NCBI GenBank assembly: GCA_902783395.1
Contig: CACZRA010000212.1
Coordinates: forward strand, 1 to 10,387
DNA length: 10,387 bases
Direction: 5' to 3'
Origin: an uncultured Lachnospiraceae bacterium
Lineage (GTDB): Bacteria > Bacillota > Clostridia > Lachnospirales > Lachnospiraceae
Made by a program: the position numbers and the translations under genes. Below the pieces are notes generated by a model. The model searched no databases and was not told where the DNA came from. It saw only the letters and a list, made by a program, of their open reading frames with translations. Shown one piece after another: positions 1 through 6,942 of this stretch (its first letter is position 1; each line of letters opens with the position of its first letter).

Positions 1-1139
1 AGGAGTCTAATGTATATATGATCGACGGCGTAAGGACATCGAGAGCCAGGCATATCCAGTATCTGGAAGAAGATCACGATCCGAATAACATAGACCATCC
101 GCAGGGAGATGAAGCGGAATATATGTATCTTAACGATGAGTATCATAATCCGAAGAAGGATCATGAGATACTCTGGAGGACCTGGGAAACAGGCGAAGCC
201 CAGGACGGCTATAAGGTATGGCACAACAACTGGGGGGATACATATTCCTACTATGTTCCGGTATGGATAAACCATGAGAAGGTGGGGCTTTCCGTGGCAG
301 AGGTCGATATCGCGGATGTTAACGCCGAGATCCTGAGGAATACGTTTAAGCAGCTGGGGTTCATTGCAGTGGTCTTTGTCATCTGTCTCACGATCGTCAT
401 GGTCATAATAAACAGGAACTATATCTTTAAGATCATAAGACTGGAGGAAAGCGTCCGGAATTATACTTCCTCCAAGGATTCCGCGGTCGTTACCGATATA
501 GAGCAGAATATAAAGGGCCATGATGAGATAGTGTCCCTTTCGGAAGAGATAATCTCCATGATCATTGAGATCGAAAACTATATCAGATCCCTTGTGAAGG
601 TGAATTCGGAGCTGGCGGATGAAAAGAGTAATTCCGCGAGGATAGCCGATCTTGCCAATAAGGATGCGCTTACCGGGATAAGGAACCGTACGGCGTATGA
701 GAAGGAAATACAGAAGCTTGAATGGGAGCTTGCGGACGGGAATACCAATTTCGGGATAGCCATGATAGATCTTAATTTCCTTAAGAGGATAAATGATACC
801 TACGGGCATGAGCAGGGAAATCTTGCGATAAAGAAGCTGTGCTTCATTGTCTGTCATGTATTTGAGCATTCCCCTGTATTCCGTGTGGGCGGAGATGAGT
901 TTGTCGTTATTTTGAAAAATCACGATTTTGAGAACAGAGATGAGCTCGTGGATGATTTCAGGGCACAGCTCGAGGTGCTGCGTGAGGATCAGAGAACAGA
1001 GCCGTGGGAAAAGATATCTGCAGCCATAGGTGTTGCCGTCTATGATAAGGACCGTGATGCCGGAGTGGATAATGTGGTGAAGAGAGCGGATCAGATCATG
1101 TATGAATGCAAGAAGGAAATGAAAGCGGTCAGAGAGTAG
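1..1139 (+). CDS. Membrane-bound GGDEF diguanylate cyclase, 5'-partial
   Basis: Makes cyclic di-GMP from two GTP in the cytoplasm, presumably in response to an external signal. The frame is open to the left edge (first whole codon at base 3), and the visible N-terminal part has no signal anchor, so the gene probably starts upstream of the window. An ATG at 18 exists, with AGGAG at 1-5 but a long 12-nt spacing. Numbering from that ATG: residues 1-110 are polar and aromatic-rich, like the end of an extracytoplasmic Cache-type sensor; about 114-131 is a membrane helix; about 132-210 is a HAMP/helical linker; about 211-373 is a complete GGDEF domain. The domain shows DALTGIRNR, the substrate motif DLNFLKRINDTYGH (251-264), an intact GGDEF at 291-295 and the terminal AD..MY..K. 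The RxxD inhibitory site normally just upstream is absent (FEHS), so product inhibition at that site is unlikely. Cyclase activity is inferred from the intact active site. Confidence 0.9.
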   Translation, partial: ESNVYMIDGVRTSRARHIQYLEEDHDPNNIDHPQGDEAEYMYLNDEYHNPKKDHEILWRTWETGEAQDGYKVWHNNWGDTYSYYVPVWINHEKVGLSVAEVDIADVNAEILRNTFKQLGFIAVVFVICLTIVMVIINRNYIFKIIRLEESVRNYTSSKDSAVVTDIEQNIKGHDEIVSLSEEIISMIIEIENYIRSLVKVNSELADEKSNSARIADLANKDALTGIRNRTAYEKEIQKLEWELADGNTNFGIAMIDLNFLKRINDTYGHEQGNLAIKKLCFIVCHVFEHSPVFRVGGDEFVVILKNHDFENRDELVDDFRAQLEVLREDQRTEPWEKISAAIGVAVYDKDRDAGVDNVVKRADQIMYECKKEMKAVRE

Positions 1140-1203
1140 TATCCGTGACCTGCCTGCTTTACCTGTATGAGTGATGACCGGAGAAAGGAAAAGGACGATT
1201 TCA

Positions 1204-2199
1204 ATGAAGAAAAAGTATGATGTAACTGCTCTCGGAGAGCTTCTTATCGATATGACTAATAACGGCACATCCGGTCAGGGAAATGCGCTTTACGAGGCTA
1301 ATCCCGGCGGGGCACCCTGCAATGTCCTCGCAATGCTTAAGAAGCTGGGGCATGAGGTCGCCTTTATAGGGAAGGTCGGAGATGATATATTCGGACATGA
1401 GCTTGAGGAGGTCCTTGAGTATGTCGGGATAGATACCACAGGACTTGTCATGGATGATAAAGCAAGGACCACTCTTGCTTTTGTAAAGACCTTTGAGGAC
1501 GGTGACAGGGATTTTTCTTTCTACAGAAATCCGGGCGCAGATATGATGCTTGACAGATCCGAGATAAAGGAGGAGCTCGTAAAGGATGCAAGGATCTTCC
1601 ATTTCGGAACTCTTTCGATGACGCATGAAGGTGTCAGAGAGGCGACTCTTTATGCCGTAAAGACCGCAAAGGAGGCAGGTGCCCTGATATCCTTTGATCC
1701 TAACCTCAGGGAGCCTTTGTGGGAGAGTCTTGATGATGCCCGGGAGCAGGTGCTGAAGGGAATGGAATACTGTGATTTTCTCAAGATCTCCGATAATGAG
1801 ATACAGTGGCTTACGGGAAAAGACGACTACACTGAAGGAATACGGTGGATATACGAAAAGTATGATATCCCGCTTATAGCCGTTTCACTGGGTAAGCAGG
1901 GGAGCAGGGCTTATTATAAGACGGATGGGACGGAGGAAGGCTTTATCATGGTTGAGGTCCCTCCCTTCCTTCAGAAGGATACGATAGAAACAACGGGGGC
2001 AGGGGATACCTTCGGAGGATGCATGCTGCATTTCATCCTTGAGAAGGGGCTGGACGGCCTTAAGGAGAACGATCTCAGGGAAATGCTGACCTTTGCGAAC
2101 GGTGCGGCATCCCTTATTACCACAAGACGCGGAGCACTCAGGGTCATGCCCGGGCCGGAGGAAGTGCAAAAGCTTATCAGGGACGTTTTGACACAGTGA
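1204..2199 (+). CDS. scrK: PfkB-family carbohydrate kinase, probable fructokinase
   Basis: Predicted cytoplasmic ATP-dependent sugar kinase, most likely fructose to fructose-6-phosphate. The 331-residue product has the family's usual length and layout: an N-terminal strand with GELLIDMT, the first PfkB signature around GGAPCNVLAMLKKLG (35-49), the substrate segment FHFGTLSMT, DPNLREPLW (about 165-173) as in bacterial fructokinases, and the anion-hole/catalytic motif TTGAGDTFGG (263-272) with catalytic Asp268. The start at 1204 is chosen because AAGGA at 1191-1195 lies 8 nt upstream and the protein then begins MKKKYDVTALGE, as homologues do. An in-frame ATG at 1171 would add 11 unlike residues and lacks a good ribosome binding site. 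The gene lies 64 bp after the GGDEF gene with no visible terminator, so the two may be co-transcribed. Fructose specificity is inferred; 2-keto-3-deoxygluconate or another sugar cannot be excluded. Confidence 0.9.
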   Translation: MKKKYDVTALGELLIDMTNNGTSGQGNALYEANPGGAPCNVLAMLKKLGHEVAFIGKVGDDIFGHELEEVLEYVGIDTTGLVMDDKARTTLAFVKTFEDGDRDFSFYRNPGADMMLDRSEIKEELVKDARIFHFGTLSMTHEGVREATLYAVKTAKEAGALISFDPNLREPLWESLDDAREQVLKGMEYCDFLKISDNEIQWLTGKDDYTEGIRWIYEKYDIPLIAVSLGKQGSRAYYKTDGTEEGFIMVEVPPFLQKDTIETTGAGDTFGGCMLHFILEKGLDGLKENDLREMLTFANGAASLITTRRGALRVMPGPEEVQKLIRDVLTQ

Positions 2200-2233
2200 G
2201 AGTTCTGTCCGGTTTAAATCCGAAAGAGTTCTG

Positions 2234-2242
2234 TGGTATGAT
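2234..2242 (+). promoter_or_regulatory. Probable extended -10 promoter for the activase gene
   Basis: TGGTATGAT matches an extended -10 (TGn plus 5 of 6 bases of TATAAT). The -35 position (about 2214-2219) is poor, as is common with extended -10 promoters. Transcription would start near 2249 and give a leader of about 30 nt. The gene's AGAGG ribosome binding site at 2267-2271 lies 8 nt before its ATG. A TTGACA at 2188-2193 is too far away to serve this -10. Confidence 0.45.
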
Positions 2243-2279
2243 TTAGCGTCGCGAAGGCATATGCGCAGAGGTTTTACGG

Positions 2280-5200
2280 ATGGATAAGATACATTTGCTC
2301 GGTATAGACATAGGATCGACCACGGTAAAGGTCGCTTTGATGGATGAGGATATGAACATCCTCTTTTCCGACTACCGCAGACATTTTGCGAATATTAAAG
2401 AGACCCTTTCAGAGCTTATGGAGGATGCCTTCGGGGTTACGGGGGATGTGACTGTCGCTCCCATGATAACGGGGTCGGGAGGACTGACCCTGGCAAACGC
2501 CATTGAAGTGCCGTTTACCCAGGAGGTGGTGGCTGTTGCCACCGCATTAAAGCATTATGCACCGCAGACCGACGTCGCGATAGAGCTTGGCGGCGAGGAT
2601 GCCAAGATAATCTATTTTGAAGACGGCAATGTGGAGCAGCGTATGAACGGTATCTGTGCCGGAGGTACGGGATCCTTTATCGATCAGATGGCTTCCCTTC
2701 TCCAGACCGATGCCGCGGGGCTTAATGAGCTCGCCGGAGATTACAGCTCAATGTATACGATAGCCGCGCGCTGCGGTGTGTTCGCGAAATCCGATATCCA
2801 GCCCCTTATAAATGAAGGAGCCAGGAAGGAGGATCTTGCGGCTTCCATTTTCCAGGCTGTCGTGAATCAGACCATATCGGGACTTGCCTGCGGAAAACCC
2901 ATCAGAGGACATGTTGCCTTCCTCGGCGGACCTCTGCATTTCCTTAATGAGCTGAGGAACTCTTTTATCCGTACCTTAAGGCTTGATGATGAGCATGCGA
3001 TAATCCCGGAAAATTCCCATCTTTTTGCTGCGATCGGCTCGGCAATGAATCATGATGATAAGCACGCAAGACCTCTGTCGTCCATGGTAGAGGCTTTGCG
3101 ATCACCCATCCATCTTGAATTTGAAGTGGAGAGGATGGAGCCCCTGTTTCAGGATGACAGGGATTATAATATTTTCGTCCGGCGTCATGACAAGGCCAGG
3201 GTTAAGAAGGCTGACCTTTCTTCATACAGGGGAAAGGCCTATCTCGGGATAGACGCGGGATCGACTACGACAAAGTGCGCCCTGATATCGGAAAAGGGCG
3301 ATCTTTTATATTCCTTTTATTCAAACAATAACGGTTCCCCTCTGATGACTGCCATAGAGTCTATAAAGGAGATATACGACAGGAAGCCGGAAGAAGTCAC
3401 GATAGCGGGAGCATGCTCCACGGGCTATGGGGAGGCACTTATTAAGTCGGCGCTGAAGCTCGACGAAGGAGAGGTGGAGACTGTAGCCCATTATTATGCG
3501 GCCGCCCATTTCAGGCCGGATGTGGACTGTATCCTTGATATCGGCGGCCAGGATATGAAATGCATAAGGATCAAAAACTGCACTGTCGATTCCGTCATGC
3601 TGAATGAGGCCTGTTCCTCGGGATGCGGTTCTTTCCTTGAGACCTTTGCAAGATCACTCAATATGTCTGTTGAGGATTTCGCGGAAGCAGCGCTTTTTGC
3701 CCCTCATCCCATAGATCTCGGTACACGCTGCACGGTGTTCATGAATTCCAAGGTGAAGCAGGCACAGAAGGAGGGAGCCGGGGTAGATGATATCTCTGCG
3801 GGACTTGCCTATTCCGTGATAAAGAATGCACTCTTTAAGGTGATTAAGGTGTCGGATGCTTCCGAGCTGGGCAGGGTAATAGTCGTCCAGGGCGGAACCT
3901 TTTACAATAATGCTGTCCTGAGATCCCTGGAGCGTATCGCCGGAGTAGAGGTCGTGCGTCCCGATATCGCCGGTATCATGGGAGCCTTCGGAGCTGCGCT
4001 GATAGCAAAGGAGAGACATGCTGAGGGCAGGGGCTCCGGTATGCTTTCCATAGATGAGATCAGGAATCTTCAGTTTACGACATCCATGACAAAGTGTCAG
4101 GGATGTACGAATAACTGCCGGCTTACGATAAACCGCTTTACCGGAGGAAGAACCTTCATTTCCGGGAACCGGTGCGAGAGGGGGCTTGGCCGGACCAAAA
4201 CCAATACCGACGTACCCAATCTGTATGACTGGAAGATGAAGAGGATCTTCGGCTACGAACCGCTGGAGAGCTATGATGCGCCAAGGGGCGAGGTGGGTAT
4301 ACCGAGAGCGCTCAATATGTATGAGGATTATCCCTTCTGGTTCACCTTCTTTACAAGGCTGGGGTACAGGGTAGTGCTTTCGCCCCAGGCAAGCCATAAG
4401 ATCTATGAGCTCGGTATCGAGTCGATACCCTCGGAATCGGAGTGTTACCCTGCTAAGCTTGCTCACGGGCATATCCAATGGCTTATAAATAATAATGTCA
4501 GGTTCATATTCTATCCGTCCTTATTCTACGAGAGAAACGAGTTCAAGGATGCGGGCAACCACTTCAACTGCCCGATAGTAACATCCTATTCGGAAAATAT
4601 AAAGAACAATGTCGAGGATCTGAAGCTTCATAACGTGGATTTCAGGAATCCTTTCATTGCGTTTGACTGTCCGGAGGATATTTATCCGAGACTCATAGAG
4701 GCTCTGCCCGAGGTGGATCCGTCTGAGATAATAAAGGCCGTTCATGAAGCATGGGAGGAGCAGGACAGGGCAAGAAAGGATATACAGGCGAAGGGGGAGG
4801 AAGCCCTTAAATGGATCGCTGATAATCATACGAGGGGCATAGTTCTGGCCGGAAGGCCTTATCATATAGATCCCGAGATCAATCACGGCATTCCCGAGCT
4901 TATAACGTCACACAGAGTGGCTGTGCTCACGGAGGATTCCGTATCACACCTCGGAAAGGTTGAAAGGCCTCTGCGTGTCATAGACCAGTGGATGTATCAT
5001 TCGAGACTGTATGCAGCGGCGGAATTTGTGAAGCACAGGGATGACGTGGATCTTATCCAGCTCAATTCCTTCGGCTGCGGACTTGACGCGGTTACGACCG
5101 ACCAGGTGGCGGAGATACTTGAGACCGGAGAGAAGATATATACCTGCCTTAAGATAGATGAAGTAAACAATCTCGGAGCCGCCCGTATCAGGGTGCGTTC

Positions 5201-6542
5201 CCTTCTTGCGGCTCTCCGCGTGCGCGATATGAAGGGGACGGTACGTGATATAAGGCCGCTGGATCAGGAAAGGGTATTGTTCACCGAGGAGATGAAGGAC
5301 AGGGGCTATACCATTATCGCACCCCAGATGTCGCCGATACATTTTGAAGTGCTTGAGCCTGCGATGAAGGCTGAAGGCTATAATTTCGTGTTCCTTGATA
5401 ATGACGGTCACGAGGCCGTGAACATAGGGCTGAAATATGTGAATAACGATGCCTGTTACCCATCGATGATGGTCGTCGGGCAGATAATGCAGGCACTGCT
5501 TTCGGGAGAATATGACCTTGACCGTACCGCCGTGATAATGAGCCAGACCGGAGGCGGATGCCGCGCCACGAATTATGTTGCGTTCATAAGAAGAGCCCTG
5601 AAAAAAGCCGGCATGGAGCACATTCCGGTTATCTCACTGAACGCGGTCGGCCTTGAGCCAAACCCGGGATTTCATATCAGTCCGTCGCTTGTAGTCAGGA
5701 TGGTATACGGCGCTGAGATCGGCGATCTTTTCATGAAATGCCTGTACCGGATGAGACCGTATGAGAAGAAAAAGGGCTCTGCGAATAAGCTGCACAGGCA
5801 GCTGCTGAAGGAAGCACAGGATTTTCTTTCTTCCGGCAGCCTTTCATATTCAAAATACAAAAAACTCTGCCGCAGGATAATAACAGCCTTTGATGAGCTT
5901 CCGATACACGAAAGGATGACGCTGCCGCGGGTGGGGATAGTAGGAGAGATCCTCGTGAAATACATGCCTGCCGCCAACAACCATCTTGTGGAGCTGCTTG
6001 AGGAGGAGGGCGCAGAGGTCATAGTCCCCGACTTTATGGATTTCTTCTGTTACAGCTTTTATAACCAGGTATATAAAGGAGAGTATCTCGGACAGTCAAA
6101 GAAGGCGGAGAGACTTAATAAGTTCCTTATCTGGGTGATAAACCGGCTGCGGAGTTATCCATCAAAGCTTCTGTCGGCATCGGTTCATTTTACGCCGCAC
6201 ACGAAGATCACGGACATAGCCGATCTTGCGAGACCCATAGTGGATATAGGCAATCAGACCGGAGAAGGCTGGTTCCTGACCGGTGAGATAATGGAGCTCA
6301 TACATTCGGATGTAAGCAATGTGGTATGTGTGCAGCCCTTCGGCTGCCTGCCGAATCATGTTGTCGGCAAGGGAGTGATAAAGAAGGTAAGGGAGCTTCA
6401 TCCCGAGTCAAATATCGTGGCCATCGATTACGATCCCGGAGCTTCGGAGGTCAATCAGCTGAACCGCATCAAGCTTATGCTCTCAAGTGCTGTAAATAAG
6501 CTTAAGGATTCCGGGCAGACCGAACACATCCTGGTATCCTGA
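2280..6542 (+). CDS. Giant fused 2-hydroxyacyl-CoA dehydratase activase-type protein (COG1924-COG3580-COG3581 architecture)
   Basis: The start has AGAGG 8 nt upstream; the product is 1420 residues. Residues 1-260 form an ASKHA ATPase domain of the HgdC/BadF-BadG class (GIDIGSTTVK at 8-17, LGGEDAK at 103-109). Residues 318-580 form a second one (GIDAGSTTTK at 323-332, DIGGQDMK at 420-427). Each holds two cysteines in the cluster positions of HgdC: C126 (ICAGGTGSF) and C165 (ARCGVF), then C445 (ACSSGCGSF) and C484 (TRCTVF). A connector carries C606, C609, C613 and C632. The remainder (about 670-1420) matches the DUF2229/COG3580-3581 type, with CYP motifs at 722-724 and 1059-1061 and FGC motifs at 931-933 and 1354-1356. 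Characterised activases use ATP to push a low-potential electron into a dehydratase iron-sulfur cluster. The partner reaction of this fused family is not established to my knowledge. No separate dehydratase subunits lie nearby. It is soluble, with no signal peptide. Family assignment is firm; function is not. Confidence 0.9.
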   Translation: MDKIHLLGIDIGSTTVKVALMDEDMNILFSDYRRHFANIKETLSELMEDAFGVTGDVTVAPMITGSGGLTLANAIEVPFTQEVVAVATALKHYAPQTDVAIELGGEDAKIIYFEDGNVEQRMNGICAGGTGSFIDQMASLLQTDAAGLNELAGDYSSMYTIAARCGVFAKSDIQPLINEGARKEDLAASIFQAVVNQTISGLACGKPIRGHVAFLGGPLHFLNELRNSFIRTLRLDDEHAIIPENSHLFAAIGSAMNHDDKHARPLSSMVEALRSPIHLEFEVERMEPLFQDDRDYNIFVRRHDKARVKKADLSSYRGKAYLGIDAGSTTTKCALISEKGDLLYSFYSNNNGSPLMTAIESIKEIYDRKPEEVTIAGACSTGYGEALIKSALKLDEGEVETVAHYYAAAHFRPDVDCILDIGGQDMKCIRIKNCTVDSVMLNEACSSGCGSFLETFARSLNMSVEDFAEAALFAPHPIDLGTRCTVFMNSKVKQAQKEGAGVDDISAGLAYSVIKNALFKVIKVSDASELGRVIVVQGGTFYNNAVLRSLERIAGVEVVRPDIAGIMGAFGAALIAKERHAEGRGSGMLSIDEIRNLQFTTSMTKCQGCTNNCRLTINRFTGGRTFISGNRCERGLGRTKTNTDVPNLYDWKMKRIFGYEPLESYDAPRGEVGIPRALNMYEDYPFWFTFFTRLGYRVVLSPQASHKIYELGIESIPSESECYPAKLAHGHIQWLINNNVRFIFYPSLFYERNEFKDAGNHFNCPIVTSYSENIKNNVEDLKLHNVDFRNPFIAFDCPEDIYPRLIEALPEVDPSEIIKAVHEAWEEQDRARKDIQAKGEEALKWIADNHTRGIVLAGRPYHIDPEINHGIPELITSHRVAVLTEDSVSHLGKVERPLRVIDQWMYHSRLYAAAEFVKHRDDVDLIQLNSFGCGLDAVTTDQVAEILETGEKIYTCLKIDEVNNLGAARIRVRSLLAALRVRDMKGTVRDIRPLDQERVLFTEEMKDRGYTIIAPQMSPIHFEVLEPAMKAEGYNFVFLDNDGHEAVNIGLKYVNNDACYPSMMVVGQIMQALLSGEYDLDRTAVIMSQTGGGCRATNYVAFIRRALKKAGMEHIPVISLNAVGLEPNPGFHISPSLVVRMVYGAEIGDLFMKCLYRMRPYEKKKGSANKLHRQLLKEAQDFLSSGSLSYSKYKKLCRRIITAFDELPIHERMTLPRVGIVGEILVKYMPAANNHLVELLEEEGAEVIVPDFMDFFCYSFYNQVYKGEYLGQSKKAERLNKFLIWVINRLRSYPSKLLSASVHFTPHTKITDIADLARPIVDIGNQTGEGWFLTGEIMELIHSDVSNVVCVQPFGCLPNHVVGKGVIKKVRELHPESNIVAIDYDPGASEVNQLNRIKLMLSSAVNKLKDSGQTEHILVS

Positions 6543-6545
6543 ACT

Positions 6546-6570
6546 GCTGTCAAGAAAAAAAGTTGACAGC
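6546..6570. repeat. Perfect 8-bp inverted repeat overlapping the ylxM -35 box
   Basis: GCTGTCAA (6546-6553) and TTGACAGC (6563-6570) are exact reverse complements separated by 9 nt (G, seven A, G). The right arm contains the TTGACA of the ylxM promoter; the left arm carries TTGACA on the opposite strand. No T-run follows on the + strand, so it is not a typical intrinsic terminator for the upstream gene. It could be an operator, or a weak hairpin at the 3' end of the activase mRNA. Confidence 0.6.
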
Positions 6571-6591
6571 GCCGGCAAGTTCTGTTAGTAT
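6563..6591 (+). promoter_or_regulatory. Strong sigma-A-type promoter for ylxM-ffh
   Basis: A perfect TTGACA (6563-6568), a 17-bp spacer and an extended -10 (TGT TAGTAT; hexamer 6586-6591, 4 of 6 matches, with TGn at 6583-6585). Transcription should start near 6598-6601, only 12-15 nt before the ylxM ATG. This separates the SRP operon transcriptionally from the upstream metabolic gene. Confidence 0.65.
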
Positions 6592-6612
6592 TACCTTCCG
6601 GTACTTATCATC

Positions 6613-6942
6613 ATGGAAAAGCTTATAGAAAGAGGCCTGCTGTATGATAATTACGGCGGGCTTTTGAATGAGAAGAATAAAAGGATATACGAAGCCTGCG
6701 TCGTGGATGATATGTCCCTTGCGGAGATAGCGGAGGAGATGGGAATATCAAGGCAGGCTGTATCCGAGACGCTGAAGCGTACCGATGATAAGCTTAGAAA
6801 ATACGAAGAAGAGCTCGGACTTATAAGAAAAGGGAGGATGCTGGGAGAATATGCGTCATCCCTGAGGACCGCACTCGGCGGGGACAGCATAGACAGGACA
6901 GAGATAGAAAAGATAGCAGACGCGTTGGAAGAGGTCATTTAG
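6613..6942 (+). CDS. ylxM: YlxM/p13-like helix-turn-helix protein, SRP-associated
   Basis: Small (109 aa) DNA- or RNA-binding protein of the UPF0122 (YlxM) family, encoded next to ffh across Firmicutes and reported in streptococci to modulate SRP activity. The N-terminal MEKLIERGLLYDNYGGLL and the sigma-70 region 4-like helix-turn-helix at about 35-56 (MSLAEIAEEMGISRQAVSET) are typical, followed by a charged helix (57-70) and a variable tail. The start matches homologues, but no Shine-Dalgarno sequence precedes it: the bases just upstream are pyrimidine-rich and the predicted transcript start is only about 12-15 nt away. Its stop codon touches the ffh ATG with no gap, so translation is probably coupled. 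It should be co-transcribed with ffh from the promoter at 6563-6591. Confidence 0.9.
   Translation: MEKLIERGLLYDNYGGLLNEKNKRIYEACVVDDMSLAEIAEEMGISRQAVSETLKRTDDKLRKYEEELGLIRKGRMLGEYASSLRTALGGDSIDRTEIEKIADALEEVI

Noticed and set aside
1171..1203. Upstream ATG start for the fructokinase
   Set aside because: It adds 11 residues not expected in PfkB kinases, and the good ribosome binding site serves the ATG at 1204.
2188..2216. Promoter using TTGACA at the end of the fructokinase gene
   Set aside because: No acceptable -10 at 16-18 bp; the sequence there is GGTTTA, so the extended -10 at 2234-2242 is preferred.
3654..4478. Minus-strand open frame of 274 codons inside the activase gene
   Set aside because: Shadow of a well-supported gene; no ribosome binding site or domain seen.
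4944..5621. Minus-strand open frame of 225 codons inside the activase gene
   Set aside because: Same reasoning; composition is unlike a real protein and it fully overlaps conserved motifs on the + strand.
6546..6570. Intrinsic terminator after the activase gene
   Set aside because: The hairpin is AT-rich at the loop end and is followed by GCCGGCAAG, not a T-run.
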